Part shown: positions 1-10,142 of the stretch, one piece after another | Numbering within the stretch: position 1 is the stretch's first letter | Layout: the number at the start of each line of letters is the position of its first letter | From: Bacteroidia bacterium | GTDB lineage: Bacteria; Bacteroidota; Bacteroidia; J057 | Reading direction: 5' to 3' | NCBI GenBank assembly: GCA_041391665.1 | Contig: JAWKNO010000003.1 | Span: 62,001 to 126,000 of the forward strand | Length of the DNA: 64,000 nt | Notes under the pieces: generated by a model | Seen by the model: only the letters and a program-made list of their open reading frames with translations | The model's database searches: none | What the model was told of the DNA's origin: nothing | Translations under genes and position numbers: made by a program

Positions 1-896
1 TTGCGACCTCCACTCCGCTGACCATCGGCATCATTGCATTGCTGCTCAAAAAAATCAACAAAACCCCTTATATATTCGAAGTAAGAGACTTATGGCCGGA
101 AGCGCCTGTACAGATGGGTGTAATCAAACATCGATTACTGAAAAAAGCGCTTTACAGGCTGGAGAGAATGATTTACCTAAATGCTTCGAAGATCATCGCA
201 TTATCGCCGGGGATTGCAGAAGGGATCAGGGCAAATGGAGGGAAAGTGCCCATTCCGATGATCCCCAATATGTCTGACTGTCAGTTTTTTTATCCCGGAT
301 ATTCCACTCAGTCCGCAGATATCCAAAGTTTTCAGAACGCAGGTTTTCGGGTAATCTATTTTGGCGCCATGGGAAAAGCCAATCATCTGGACTATCTGAT
401 CAGGCTTGCCGAAGCGTGCCAGCAGCAATCGCTTGATATTCATTTTCTGATCGCAGGGTCGGGAAGTGAGAAGCGTCGTTTGGAAAAATTGGCCGGTGAA
501 TTACGGAATACAACCTTTTTGCCTGCCGTAAACAAACACCATATCCGTGAATACCTCTCTATTGCTCACGCTGCCTACATTTCTTTTGCACAAATACCCG
601 TGCTTGAAACTACCAGCCCCAATAAATTTTTTGATTCACTGGCTGCGGGAAAAATGATATTGGTAAATTTTAATGGCTGGATTCGTGATCTGACAGAGGA
701 AAATGAATGCGGCATTTACACCGATCCCGGTGATCCTGAAGGTTCTGCCCAAAAACTGGGCGCACTCGTCCGCCTGCCGGGTCAGATTATCAACTATCAG
801 AAAAACGCCCGCCGTCTGGCGGAAAGTCAGTTTGACAAAGAAAAACTTTGCAGGCAGGTAGTTCAGGTCATGGAAAGTGTTATCTCCCCAGCATAG
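1..896 (+). CDS. Glycosyltransferase family 4-like, 5'-truncated by the window edge
   Basis: C-terminal part of a GT-B type glycosyltransferase that would move a sugar from a nucleotide-sugar donor to a cell-surface glycan. The frame is open from base 3, before any start codon (ATSTPLTIG then LLLKKINK), so the gene begins outside the window. Visible motifs are EVRDLWPE, typical of GT4 N-terminal domains, and SPNKFFDSLAAGK followed by an acidic stretch, typical of the donor-binding C-terminal Rossmann domain. The gene ends convergently and overlaps the end of nuoN by 17 bp. The acceptor and sugar cannot be told from the sequence. The family call is firm. Confidence 0.88.
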   Translation, partial: ATSTPLTIGIIALLLKKINKTPYIFEVRDLWPEAPVQMGVIKHRLLKKALYRLERMIYLNASKIIALSPGIAEGIRANGGKVPIPMIPNMSDCQFFYPGYSTQSADIQSFQNAGFRVIYFGAMGKANHLDYLIRLAEACQQQSLDIHFLIAGSGSEKRRLEKLAGELRNTTFLPAVNKHHIREYLSIAHAAYISFAQIPVLETTSPNKFFDSLAAGKMILVNFNGWIRDLTEENECGIYTDPGDPEGSAQKLGALVRLPGQIINYQKNARRLAESQFDKEKLCRQVVQVMESVISPA

Positions 897-2382
897 CTGT
901 TCCGGTATCCACTACTGCACCAAAGGCCGTATCGATCGGGGTAAGTACCAGTCCGGGGAATACGCCAAGAAGCAGAATCAGAAAAACAAGAATGGCAATT
1001 CCGGCAACCGGAAGGAAAGAAAACCTGGTATTGAATACCGGCTGTTTGCCTTCACTGTTGAAGAACATAACCACAATGACCCGAATGTAGTAGTAAGCAC
1101 CGATGACGGAAGTCAGGATACCGATGGTAGCGAGAAAGACCAGGTCATCGCGGATGGCAGTGATAAACACCTGATATTTCCCCATAAAACCAGCCAGGGG
1201 AGGAATTCCCGCCAATGAAAAGAGGAAAATGGCGAGTGCCCCTGCCAGATAAGGAGATTTCAGGCCCAGTCCGCGCCAGCTTTCAAGGTCTGTATCTTCA
1301 AACTGCTGTTCTACCATACCCACAATACCGAAAGCGCCGATATTCATGAGGGTATAGATAAACATGTAGAAAATAATCGCTTTGAAGCCAATATAGTTGT
1401 CAGGAGTAGCGGCACAAAGGCCGAGGAGAATATAACCAGAGTGCGCAATACTTGAATAAGCCAGCATTCGCTTGAGGTTTTGCTGGCGGGCAGCGACAAT
1501 ATTGCCATATACCATCGTCAGAAGCGCGGCAAGTGCCAGAATCGTTTCTATTTTACCGTTTTCTGAAGCACTTACGAGTTGGAGTTTTTGGATAATGACC
1601 CCCATCGCCACAAAAGCAGCGAGTTTACTGCCGGTAGCCATAAAGCCTGCGAGTGGTGTCGGCGTTCCCGTATAAACGTCGGGCGTCCAGCTATGAAAGG
1701 GGAAAGCAGCCACTTTAAAAAGGAAACCTACCATGATCAGCCCCGATGCTGTAAAGAATAAAGGCTGGTTTTCCTGAAGCAGTTTGATCATGTCAGCTCC
1801 ATTCAAAATGGAGAAATTGGTAGTACCTGTAACACCATAAAGGATAGAAATACCAAACAGCAGGAAGGCAGAGGCAAATGAACCCAGGAGAAAGTATTTC
1901 AGACCCGCCTCATTGGAACGGCTTTCGGTCTTATACAGTGCCGCGAAAATGTAGAGACACATGGACATGGTTTCCAACCCGATGAAAGTCATAATCAGGT
2001 CATTGGCATTTGCCATAAGGATCATACCAAGGACAGAAAAAACCAGCAGTGCATAGACATCATCGATTTTACGATCCTGTCTTTTGAGATAGTCTCCCAG
2101 GAAAAACAGGGTACATACGCCTGAAACGCATAAAAATACATGGACCAGCGGGGCGATGCCCCCCACTTCCATCATCCCAAAAAATGTAATTGTACTTTCG
2201 GACGGCCCCATCCACCAGGCTGTCAATGCCGAAAGAATCATTCCGGCAGCACTTACCCAAACCAGGCTACTCCTTTGTTTGAATGCGTCAAGAATCATGA
2301 GCAGCAAACCTGTTCCAAGCAGAATCAGAACGGGTGTGGCTAAAGAGGTGGATGCGTTTAGATTTTGTATAGAAAAGTCCAT
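880..2382 (-). CDS. nuoN: NADH-quinone oxidoreductase subunit N
   Basis: Membrane antiporter-like subunit of respiratory complex I, which couples NADH:quinone electron transfer to proton pumping. The 500-residue product is almost entirely hydrophobic with about 13-14 predicted membrane segments. It carries the conserved proton-channel block around GLETMSMCLYIFAAL and the Lys-containing KYFLLGSFASAFLLFG segment, then LFKVAAFPFHSWTPDVY. Length is normal for NuoN. The gene is unusual in standing alone: the gene upstream on the same strand encodes a glycoside hydrolase, not NuoM, and no other nuo gene is in the window. The ATG at 2382 is the natural start. Confidence 0.95.
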   Translation of the reverse strand: MDFSIQNLNASTSLATPVLILLGTGLLLMILDAFKQRSSLVWVSAAGMILSALTAWWMGPSESTITFFGMMEVGGIAPLVHVFLCVSGVCTLFFLGDYLKRQDRKIDDVYALLVFSVLGMILMANANDLIMTFIGLETMSMCLYIFAALYKTESRSNEAGLKYFLLGSFASAFLLFGISILYGVTGTTNFSILNGADMIKLLQENQPLFFTASGLIMVGFLFKVAAFPFHSWTPDVYTGTPTPLAGFMATGSKLAAFVAMGVIIQKLQLVSASENGKIETILALAALLTMVYGNIVAARQQNLKRMLAYSSIAHSGYILLGLCAATPDNYIGFKAIIFYMFIYTLMNIGAFGIVGMVEQQFEDTDLESWRGLGLKSPYLAGALAIFLFSLAGIPPLAGFMGKYQVFITAIRDDLVFLATIGILTSVIGAYYYIRVIVVMFFNSEGKQPVFNTRFSFLPVAGIAILVFLILLLGVFPGLVLTPIDTAFGAVVDTGTAMLGR

Positions 2383-2476
2383 GTATCTGATATCAGATTT
2401 ATCTGTTTATGAGCCGGGTAAAGTTAGTATATGTACACAAGTTTACAAAACCGGAATAAATATTTAAGCGGATATC

Positions 2477-4705
2477 TTATTCTAAAAAATAGGCGACCCA
2501 TTTTCCTGCCCCAACTTTGACCGGAAGTGCGATTTCTCCCCCCTGATTTGCCTCAAAAACTCCGGCAGGTTTGTTTTCGCACATGGCTTTTACCTTTCCT
2601 TTTAAACCGGCATAATATAAAGGAACAGCAATGGAACGAGAGACATCCTCCTTCGTCGGATTAAATACTACCAGGGCGGCCTTTTCTTTTCCTTCGGGAT
2701 TAACCATCAGCCAGTAATCTATATCGCGGCCATCGGCTCTGCGGAGGTGAATCAAGTCTCCTTCGAGCACTTCCCGGTGTTGTTTGTACCAATCTACAGA
2801 TTGTTTGACCATTTGTTTTGTGGCTTCTGTATCATATAACCTTGGCCCTCGATAGCAAGCCTGCACGCCTGCGCCCAGGTTGGAGATAATCATCTTTTCA
2901 TAATGGTCGAGGTGGTCGCTTAATGGTTCTATCGTTGCGGCGTCTCCCCCACCCTGATATTCTGTCAGCGGCACAAACATCCATCCCATGGTGCTGAGTT
3001 TGGTCCATGTGCCATCATATATATTTTGGCGGGTATGGATGACCTGCTGGTCGCGGGGAAGGCTCCAGTTGACTTCCCGGTAGCCCATTCCACATTTATT
3101 TCCCCCTGCCAGATAATAATAGTCAGGAATATTGAGATAAATACCCTTGCTGCGGCACCATTTGTAAAAGTCTGAAATTACCTGATACTGCTTCCACTGT
3201 GAATCATGGTAACCTGTATGCCCCGGATGGTTAGTAGAAATACATACATCGCCCGGATAAGAACCGTCGTGTTCCAGAAGGGCGAATCCGGTTTTTTCGT
3301 AGAAATTGTACAATTTCTTGAAATAGGTCTGCCCCCATTCACTACCGATGCAGGGAGAATTGCCGAAAGTAGGCGTTTGCCCTTCAGGCATGACCACATC
3401 ATTTTTTTCGTCTATTTTACGCGAAGCCAGCAGCGAGTACCCGCCGATTTCCACACCTTTACTTTTGGCATAATCGGCATATTCCTTCATCTTTTCCATA
3501 TAAGCCGGACTGTCATCCTCAATATTAAACCCACTCCCAAAAGTCAGAATGACCATTTCAAAGCCTACCTCAGCACATTGGTCAATGGCCACTTTGACTC
3601 TTTCCCAATCGGCAAACCGTGCGTGCATCATCAAAGGATTTTCTGTACTCCATGGAGCCAGTGTACGGTATAGTCGGCGTTGTGCCAGCCCCTGCCGCTC
3701 TCTGTCATAGCTGTCATGCGGCATAATATAGGTACGGAATGAGGTAAATTGGTCTCCGGCGAGAACCACTTCCTCCGGCCCGATCTCTGGTTTTACTTTC
3801 AACAGACAAGGCGTTACTCTGAGATAACTTACCTGCGTAGCATAGTCAGGATCTGACTCCCAATGAACCACATGATGGTTGGCATCCATGCTGTACATAC
3901 TGGCAAATGCAAAATCCGTCTCCACATGGATATTGGGATAGAGGACATTGTACTGGCGGGTTTCTACCGAAGATCCATATTCTACTGCTGCGAGTATTTC
4001 ACTGGTAAATGAATTGACAGTTACGGGCATGCCGCCATGATTGGTCAGGGTTATCCATTTGGCCATAACCGGAATCCCGTCGTAGAGTTCGTAATGCACG
4101 GAGACTGTAATATTGGGAATAACCCTTGCCTGAACCTGAATGTATGCCGGAAGTTCGTAGTCCATTTGCAGATGTACGCCTTTTGGAGGCCAGGCCGTAT
4201 GTGGGGCATGGTGTCGGGCCTCCTTCCATTCAAATGGAGCCGTTGCCTTACCGGTTTTGAAACCGGTGATCTGCATAGCGCGGGAGTCAGCCTTCATGCT
4301 GTCTATCCACTCAGGCAATAAAAATGCATAATTGGGTTGCCCGGTCAGCCCGCCTACCGCAAATGTATCGCCATTGATCGTGATCTCCGCTTCGGGTTTC
4401 ACCCCTCGCAAGATGGATTCTCCCGTGATCAGGTTGTCAAAACCCACGGTAGCTGCATTGGGCGACATTCGGAATGTGCGGCGGATCAGTCCGTTGGACA
4501 TAACAATTTCATCGGGGTGATTGCCCCGGTAAATACCGGCTGTATATGGGGAAGCATCGAGCAACCAGTCGGGTTGATGGGTATTTTTCCTGACAGGTTC
4601 TTTTTCAAGTGTCTGGGCAAAAGAGGCAGTGGGATATAGTGCCGAAAGCAGGAGGGAAAATATCCATAGATATTTGGGAGGAAATGGGAATATTTGTTTC
4701 AACAT
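2477..4705 (-). CDS. Secreted clan-D-type glycoside hydrolase, alpha-galactosidase-like
   Basis: The 742-residue product begins with a signal peptide (hydrophobic segment ending TASFAQ). A beta-sandwich-rich N-terminal half (about residues 50-340) precedes a TIM-barrel-like region starting near MHARFADWERVK, with repeated strand motifs such as MVILTFGSG, ALLEHDGSYPGD and IYLNIPDYYY. A short C-terminal beta domain follows. This architecture matches GH36/GH31-related enzymes that hydrolyse alpha-galactosides or alpha-glucosides in the periplasm or outside the cell. The acidic residue in LLEHDGSYPGD is a candidate nucleophile, which is inference. It could belong to a neighbouring GH family, and the substrate is not determined. 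A TATTTTTG box lies upstream. Confidence 0.6.
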   Translation of the reverse strand: MLKQIFPFPPKYLWIFSLLLSALYPTASFAQTLEKEPVRKNTHQPDWLLDASPYTAGIYRGNHPDEIVMSNGLIRRTFRMSPNAATVGFDNLITGESILRGVKPEAEITINGDTFAVGGLTGQPNYAFLLPEWIDSMKADSRAMQITGFKTGKATAPFEWKEARHHAPHTAWPPKGVHLQMDYELPAYIQVQARVIPNITVSVHYELYDGIPVMAKWITLTNHGGMPVTVNSFTSEILAAVEYGSSVETRQYNVLYPNIHVETDFAFASMYSMDANHHVVHWESDPDYATQVSYLRVTPCLLKVKPEIGPEEVVLAGDQFTSFRTYIMPHDSYDRERQGLAQRRLYRTLAPWSTENPLMMHARFADWERVKVAIDQCAEVGFEMVILTFGSGFNIEDDSPAYMEKMKEYADYAKSKGVEIGGYSLLASRKIDEKNDVVMPEGQTPTFGNSPCIGSEWGQTYFKKLYNFYEKTGFALLEHDGSYPGDVCISTNHPGHTGYHDSQWKQYQVISDFYKWCRSKGIYLNIPDYYYLAGGNKCGMGYREVNWSLPRDQQVIHTRQNIYDGTWTKLSTMGWMFVPLTEYQGGGDAATIEPLSDHLDHYEKMIISNLGAGVQACYRGPRLYDTEATKQMVKQSVDWYKQHREVLEGDLIHLRRADGRDIDYWLMVNPEGKEKAALVVFNPTKEDVSRSIAVPLYYAGLKGKVKAMCENKPAGVFEANQGGEIALPVKVGAGKWVAYFLE

Positions 4706-4757
4706 CGGAAAGGGCTTGGGTTAAGGAAGTGAATTTATTCCGGAGAATGACCAATTC

Positions 4758-4765
4758 CAAAAATA
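4758..4765 (-). promoter_or_regulatory. Candidate Bacteroidota -7 element for the glycoside hydrolase gene
   Basis: The minus strand reads TATTTTTG here, an exact match to TAnnTTTG. It would place transcription start near 4750, about 45 bases before the start codon. No clear -33 TTG is seen, so this rests on the -7 box alone. Confidence 0.3.
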
Positions 4766-4974
4766 TGATTCCGATGAAAATTATTTATGAAGCCCATATG
4801 AGCTCTTTTCCCTTTGTGAAACTTTGCGATTCCTTTGCGTATTGTGCGTGAACCATAACAATGTTGATCGGAGATCATCTCCCTGCTTTTTGGACGCAGG
4901 GGAACGCAAAGTACGCGCAGAGTTTCGCAGAAACTCCCAATTATTTTATAATTCCGAACTTTTTCGATAAAAAC

Positions 4975-5940
4975 TCACTCCCCAACCTTATTTTCCTGCC
5001 TTGCCCTTTCCAGCCGGTCATTGATTGCTTTTCCAATGCCTGTGTCAGGAACGCGCTCCGCTACAATCACATCCAGGCCAAGGCTGTCGAGATAATGCAT
5101 GGCAGAAAACAGGTTTTTGGCGGCTTCATGCAGGTCGCCCGATTCTGACAGCACGACCTGATAGGCAGGCTCAACCGCTGTATAGCTTTTTGAAAAGGAA
5201 AGGACACCAACCTTTGGGGATGTCAATTCCTTCAGCAAAACAGCCGGCTCGCCGAGGTACAGGGGCGTGCCGGGTGCATAATGGCTCTTCATCATCCCCG
5301 AGGTTTGAGGCTTATCGCTTTTTGTAAGCATCGTAACTTCTCCCACACATTCTTCTATTTCTTCCAGCCCGATTCCGCCCAGGCGGTAAATAATCGGGTC
5401 CTCCCCTTCAAATCCGACGATCGTTGACTCCACCCCTACCGTTGAAGGGCCGCCATCCAGAATATAAGAGACCCTGCGTCCCAACTGGCTTTCCACATGC
5501 GCGGCAGTTGTCGGACTGATAGAACCAAAGCGGTTGGCACTGGGCGCGGCCAATGGAAAATCGAGCTGGCTCAGCAGTTCCAGTGCCAGTGGATGGCTGG
5601 GAATACGTACGGCAACCCGAGAACTTCCTCCTGTAACCAGATCGCTGATCGCAGGTTTTTTTGGCAGTAAAAGGGTCAATGGCCCCGGCCAGAAAGTTCC
5701 GGCCAACAGCGCCGCTTTTTCCGGAATGTCTGCAATATACTTTTGCAACAGTGCGACATGGGCGAAATGCACAATCAACGGATTGAACTTTGGGCGCTGT
5801 TTTGCTTCAAAAATTTTGATGACGGCATCGTCATTCAAGGCATTCCCGGCCAGTCCATATACGGTCTCTGTGGGGATAGCAACAATCTCTCCCGCCCGGA
5901 GAAGTTTCGCTGCAAAACGGGTATCTATTCCTGTGGCCAT
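4975..5940 (-). CDS. tsaC: L-threonylcarbamoyladenylate synthase (TsaC/Sua5 family)
   Basis: Makes threonylcarbamoyl-AMP from threonine, bicarbonate and ATP, the first step of the t6A37 tRNA modification. At 321 residues it is the long Sua5 form: a YrdC domain (residues about 8-200) followed by a C-terminal Sua5 domain. Visible YrdC motifs are IPTETVYGLAGNA, KQRPKFNPLIVH, FWPGPLT and SRVAVRIPSHP, then APSANRFGSISPT. The ATG at 5940 lies 5 bp after the stop of smc on the same strand, so the two are probably co-transcribed. Confidence 0.93.
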   Translation of the reverse strand: MATGIDTRFAAKLLRAGEIVAIPTETVYGLAGNALNDDAVIKIFEAKQRPKFNPLIVHFAHVALLQKYIADIPEKAALLAGTFWPGPLTLLLPKKPAISDLVTGGSSRVAVRIPSHPLALELLSQLDFPLAAPSANRFGSISPTTAAHVESQLGRRVSYILDGGPSTVGVESTIVGFEGEDPIIYRLGGIGLEEIEECVGEVTMLTKSDKPQTSGMMKSHYAPGTPLYLGEPAVLLKELTSPKVGVLSFSKSYTAVEPAYQVVLSESGDLHEAAKNLFSAMHYLDSLGLDVIVAERVPDTGIGKAINDRLERARQENKVGE

Positions 5941-5945
5941 ATTTA

Positions 5946-8900
5946 TTACGCCAGATTCAGAGCAGAAAGATCAACAGGCAACAACCGCGACACGCCGGTA
6001 TTTTCCATCGTTACACCATACATGACATTGGTAGATGCCATCGTGCGTTTGTTGTGGGTGACGATAATAAACTGTGATGTTTCCGAGAACTGGCGGATGA
6101 TATTGTTAAATTTGTCAATATTGGCATCATCCAGCGGGGCATCTACTTCATCAAAAATACAGAAAGGCGCAGGCTTGATGAGGTAAATGGCGAACAATAA
6201 TGCCACCGCTGTAAGGGTTTTTTCCCCTCCGGAGAGCTGTTTGATCGTAAGGGGTCGTTTTCCTTTGGGACGGGCAATGATCGAAATTTCTGATTCCAGG
6301 GGATTTTCTTCATCCAACAGCATGATATCGCATTTGTCATCTTCGGAGAAAAGGCTCCTGAACACCACCTGGAAGTGGTCTCTTACTTTGGCAAATGTTT
6401 CAAGAAATTTCTCCTTAGCGGTCAGGTCTATTTCTGCAATCGTACTTAACAAGGATTTTTTTGCTTCTGCCAGGTCTGCCTTTTGCTCATTGATAAAATC
6501 AAATCGCTCCTTCATTTCATTATAGGCTTCAACTGCCATGGGATTGATTTCTCCGTAGGTCTGCACCTTGCTTCTCAGCCCCAGCAATTTTTCCTCTATC
6601 TCCTTTACATCATAATGTTCCAGCGGTTTATCAAACAACTCTTCCTGTACCAGATCGCTGATTTCCACCTGAAATTCTACCGACATGCGCTCTTTTAAGG
6701 AATTCATTTCCAGCTTGATCTCGGTAATGCTCTCCTTCAGGTCTGCCTGTTTTTGCAGCACATGTTCGCGGTTTTTTCTTTCCTCAGCCAGTTTGTCTTC
6801 TACCTGATGAATGGAGTTTTTGGTCATGCCGACTTTTTCCTCGAGCAGGTTCACATGGCCTTCTTTTTCACGCTTTTGATTGTACATTTCGACGATGACT
6901 TCATCATCCTGCATATTGCTGTTGATGAGGTTGTCGGTGTCTTTTCTTACCTGATCGAGTTCATCTTTCAGCTTTTTATTGGTTTCCGCAAAACGCTCGA
7001 TAGATTCTGTTCGCTGATCCATCTCACGTTGAAGATTATCATTCTGGTTGGTGAGGTGAATCAGGCGAATATGCTCCTGGTTGTACTTTTGGTTAACCTC
7101 AGCCAGCAGATCAGCGGTTTCTCTGGCATTTTCGCGCTGGGTAGCCAGTTGAGACGTTATCTGCTGTAGTTCTTCCAGATGAATTTTGAGTTTAGGATCT
7201 ATTTCTATCAGGAAAGTGCGAAGTTTTCCCAACTCTTCTTCCAGCGATTCGGTTCGTTGACCTACACGGGCGAGAAATTCTCTATGTTCTTTTTCCCTCG
7301 ACTGCAGGACGGAGAGGTCGCGTTGTTTTTCCAGCAGGTTTTTGCGAACCGGTTCAATCTGATGGTGAAAATCCAGTTTCTTTAACCCTTCGAGTTTTTG
7401 GGTAGCCTGATCGAGTTCAACCTTTTCATTGGTCAGTTGTTTTTGAAGTTTTGCAATTTCCTTATCGAGTTTTTCGAGGTTTTTGGCCCGTCCCAATCGC
7501 TTTCCTTCAAATAACCCCAGTGAGCCACCGCCAACCATATATCTGCGCCGGGAAACGTTCCCTGCCCGGGTGATAAAAACCGTATCGTTGGACATATCTT
7601 CCGGGAAGTCATTTTCCCCCTGAACGATATAGACATTTCCCAGAAGAAATGCCGCAAGCTTTTTATATTCTTCGCCAAAATCCACTACATCAAGCGCCAG
7701 CTTTGCCTGGGTAAAGAGCAGCGGATTTGCCGACTTATAATGTTCCAGTTCTTCCAGAATAAAAAAGTTGGCTCTGCCTTTCGACGCCTCGGCAAGCATA
7801 TGAACAGACAGGATCGCATCCTGGCGGGTTTTTACGACATAATAGCTCAGATAAGGCTCCAGGTAGTTTTCAAAAGCAACTTTATATTCATCAGGAACAG
7901 CAAACACATCGGAAAGAAGAGGTGCATCTTTAATCCACTGCGCATTTTTTTTCAAAAACTTCACACTTGCGGGAAAACCCTCGAGGTTTTCGACGAGGCT
8001 TTTGGTCAGATTGTACTCGTTTTGGCGGGCGTCGAGCAGGCGGTTGGTTTTATAGACATTATCCTTAAGATTGGTGACCAATTGCTCTGTTGCCCGGGTA
8101 TCTGCGATATGATTTTCCTGCTGGGTTGACAGCTCCTGAAACTGTTTGTCAAGCGAAGCGACCTCAACCTCCAGGGTGCGGCTTTTTTCTGAAAATGCAT
8201 CCAGATCTTCTGACCGACGGTTTATATCTTCTTCCGCACGCTGTAGTTCGCCCTCCATGCTTTGGATCTGGACACGCTTAATTTCCTTTTCGCGGGTCAG
8301 GTTTTGCAGTTCCTGTTCGGTTTCCCGATGTGTCGCAGCCAGTGCATTGACCTGGGAAACTTCTTCCTGATTCTGGCGGGAAAGCTGTTCTTTTTCTCCT
8401 TTGAGTGCAGCCTCCTTTCGCTGTTGTTCCAGCAAATCTTTTTCTATCCGGGCAAAATCTTCACGTAACTGGGCGAGCGAACTTTCGTTTTTTTCCAGCT
8501 GGCGTTTTTCCGTTTCGATTTGGTTTTGGATAGAGATTTCTCGTTGCTGGAGGTATTTCAGCCGCTCGTTTTTAATCGACTTTTCAGTTTCTACTGACTG
8601 AATTTTTTGTACGTGGCGATTAAATTCGCCCTGCGCATGGGAGAGCATTTTTTCATTATCCAGCAACTCTTTTTTCAGTTCCTGGAGCCTGGCTTCAAAA
8701 CGAGCCATCGAAGAATGAACGGCTGTAAGCTGATCTGCGAGATTCTGCTCCAGTATCTGAACCTGTTTTTGTTCATCCCGAATACTCCTCACTGCGAGGA
8801 AGGCATATTGAGAACTAATTTCCTTGTATTGTTCTTTCAGTTCAAAATACCGCTGCGTACGGCGGGCCTGTTTTTCGAGCGATTTGAGATTTTTGTCAAT

Positions 8901-9491
8901 TTCAAACAGCAAGTCCTCCACACGTTCGAGATCAGCATCCGTGTCTTCGAGGCGTTTGAGCGTCTGTTTTTTTCGAACTTTATATTTGGAAATGCCCGCA
9001 GCTTCTTCAAAAAACTTACGCCTTTCATTATCTTTATTGGTGAGCATTTCGTCCACCATTCGCAGTTCAATGATGGCATAGGAGTCCGAACTTACGCCCG
9101 TATCGAGAAAAAGATCCTGAATATCTTTGAGTCGGCAGGTAACGCCATTGAGCAAATACTCACTTTCTCCGCTGCGGTAAAGTTTCCGCGTAATTGTAAT
9201 CGTCGTGTATTCGGTCGGGAGAATATTTTTGGTGTTTTCAAAGGTAAGGGAAACCTCGGCAAAATTGGCTTTTCGCTTGGATTTGGTACCATTGAAGATG
9301 ATATTTTCCATCTTGTCAGACCGGAGGTTTCGGGTTTTCTGCTCTCCCAGTACCCAGCGGATAGAGTCAACGACATTAGACTTGCCGCAACCATTAGGCC
9401 CCACTATACCCGTGATGCCTTTGTCAAAAACAAAGCGGGTGCGTTCTGCAAAACTCTTAAACCCAAAAATTTCCAGACTGGTTAATTGCAT
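5946..9491 (-). CDS. smc: Chromosome partition protein SMC
   Basis: Full-length SMC ATPase (1181 aa) of the condensin that compacts and segregates chromosomes. The N-terminal Walker A is GPNGCGKS (residues 31-38). Long heptad-rich coiled coils (about 170-500 and 670-1000) flank a hinge near residues 510-660 that includes a GGGSLG segment. The C-terminal head has the ABC signature LSGGEKT (about residue 1084) and Walker B FCIFDEVDAPLDD (about 1114). The start at 9491 is preceded by a short divergent gap to the next gene. Partners ScpA and ScpB are not in the window. Confidence 0.97.
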   Translation of the reverse strand: MQLTSLEIFGFKSFAERTRFVFDKGITGIVGPNGCGKSNVVDSIRWVLGEQKTRNLRSDKMENIIFNGTKSKRKANFAEVSLTFENTKNILPTEYTTITITRKLYRSGESEYLLNGVTCRLKDIQDLFLDTGVSSDSYAIIELRMVDEMLTNKDNERRKFFEEAAGISKYKVRKKQTLKRLEDTDADLERVEDLLFEIDKNLKSLEKQARRTQRYFELKEQYKEISSQYAFLAVRSIRDEQKQVQILEQNLADQLTAVHSSMARFEARLQELKKELLDNEKMLSHAQGEFNRHVQKIQSVETEKSIKNERLKYLQQREISIQNQIETEKRQLEKNESSLAQLREDFARIEKDLLEQQRKEAALKGEKEQLSRQNQEEVSQVNALAATHRETEQELQNLTREKEIKRVQIQSMEGELQRAEEDINRRSEDLDAFSEKSRTLEVEVASLDKQFQELSTQQENHIADTRATEQLVTNLKDNVYKTNRLLDARQNEYNLTKSLVENLEGFPASVKFLKKNAQWIKDAPLLSDVFAVPDEYKVAFENYLEPYLSYYVVKTRQDAILSVHMLAEASKGRANFFILEELEHYKSANPLLFTQAKLALDVVDFGEEYKKLAAFLLGNVYIVQGENDFPEDMSNDTVFITRAGNVSRRRYMVGGGSLGLFEGKRLGRAKNLEKLDKEIAKLQKQLTNEKVELDQATQKLEGLKKLDFHHQIEPVRKNLLEKQRDLSVLQSREKEHREFLARVGQRTESLEEELGKLRTFLIEIDPKLKIHLEELQQITSQLATQRENARETADLLAEVNQKYNQEHIRLIHLTNQNDNLQREMDQRTESIERFAETNKKLKDELDQVRKDTDNLINSNMQDDEVIVEMYNQKREKEGHVNLLEEKVGMTKNSIHQVEDKLAEERKNREHVLQKQADLKESITEIKLEMNSLKERMSVEFQVEISDLVQEELFDKPLEHYDVKEIEEKLLGLRSKVQTYGEINPMAVEAYNEMKERFDFINEQKADLAEAKKSLLSTIAEIDLTAKEKFLETFAKVRDHFQVVFRSLFSEDDKCDIMLLDEENPLESEISIIARPKGKRPLTIKQLSGGEKTLTAVALLFAIYLIKPAPFCIFDEVDAPLDDANIDKFNNIIRQFSETSQFIIVTHNKRTMASTNVMYGVTMENTGVSRLLPVDLSALNLA

Positions 9492-9520
9492 TGTTCGTTT
9501 CCAGCGCTTAATTTAATCCT

Positions 9521-9868
9521 ATGAAAGTATTCCTAATCCTGATTCTGACCATTGGCGCCTTCCTCCTGTTTCTGTATTTCAGACACCTTTGGACCAAATT
9601 CGGTTTCAAAGATAACAATTATGGCGGAGTTCAAAACATGCCACGAATGGCAGAGCAAAAGAACCATGAGGAAGCCTTTCTGCCCGGAAGTCGTGCCGGC
9701 GAGATGGACTCCATTGAAAAAATTGCTAAAGTAATGAAGGAAGGGCTGGAAATTCAGAAGTTTTCCAACAACAAAAAGCCCAAACCCCGTATATTCAAAT
9801 CGAAAAGCGACTTCAAAAGAGCCTATATTATTGACGCACTTCTGGAAAAGCCAAAATACCTGGAGTGA
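9521..9868 (+). CDS. Small membrane-anchored protein of unknown function
   Basis: A 115-residue product with one N-terminal hydrophobic segment (residues 3-22) and a hydrophilic, lysine-rich remainder (KKPKPRIFKSKSDFKRAYIIDALL). I recognise no family. The topology suggests a single-pass inner-membrane protein. It begins 29 bp from the divergent smc start, so the two share a short regulatory region. The ATG at 9521 fits the membrane segment. Confidence 0.6.
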   Translation: MKVFLILILTIGAFLLFLYFRHLWTKFGFKDNNYGGVQNMPRMAEQKNHEEAFLPGSRAGEMDSIEKIAKVMKEGLEIQKFSNNKKPKPRIFKSKSDFKRAYIIDALLEKPKYLE

Positions 9869-9919
9869 AACACCACAACGCTTTTGTCGTACAAGAGAGG
9901 ACATGTTATAAAGTGAACT

Positions 9920-10135
9920 ATGCAGATAACCGGAAAAATCACCTTTATCAATCTCTCAGGTGGCTTTTGGGGCATCCTTGGGGATGACGGCCAAAACTAC
10001 AACCCTGGAAGTTCCCTGCCGTCAGGCTTTCACACAGAAGGTGTCCGGATTAAAGCAAAAGTAAGCCCATCCCAGGCTTTCAGCATTTACATGTGGGGAA
10101 CCAATGTTGATATTCAAAAGATTGAGTTAATCTAA
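9920..10135 (+). CDS. Small hypothetical protein
   Basis: A 71-residue product with alternating hydrophobic residues suggesting a compact beta fold (GKITFINLSGGFWGILGDDG near the N-terminus, IYMWGTNVDIQKIEL at the end). No signal peptide and no recognised family. It ends 7 bp before the downstream subtilase ATG, so the pair is probably co-transcribed. A function in controlling the protease cannot be inferred from sequence. Confidence 0.55.
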   Translation: MQITGKITFINLSGGFWGILGDDGQNYNPGSSLPSGFHTEGVRIKAKVSPSQAFSIYMWGTNVDIQKIELI

Positions 10136-10142
10136 TAATATT

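Noticed and set aside
8607..9485. 292-codon frame opposite smc
   Set aside because: It lies wholly antisense inside the highly conserved smc head and coiled-coil coding region and has no recognisable features.
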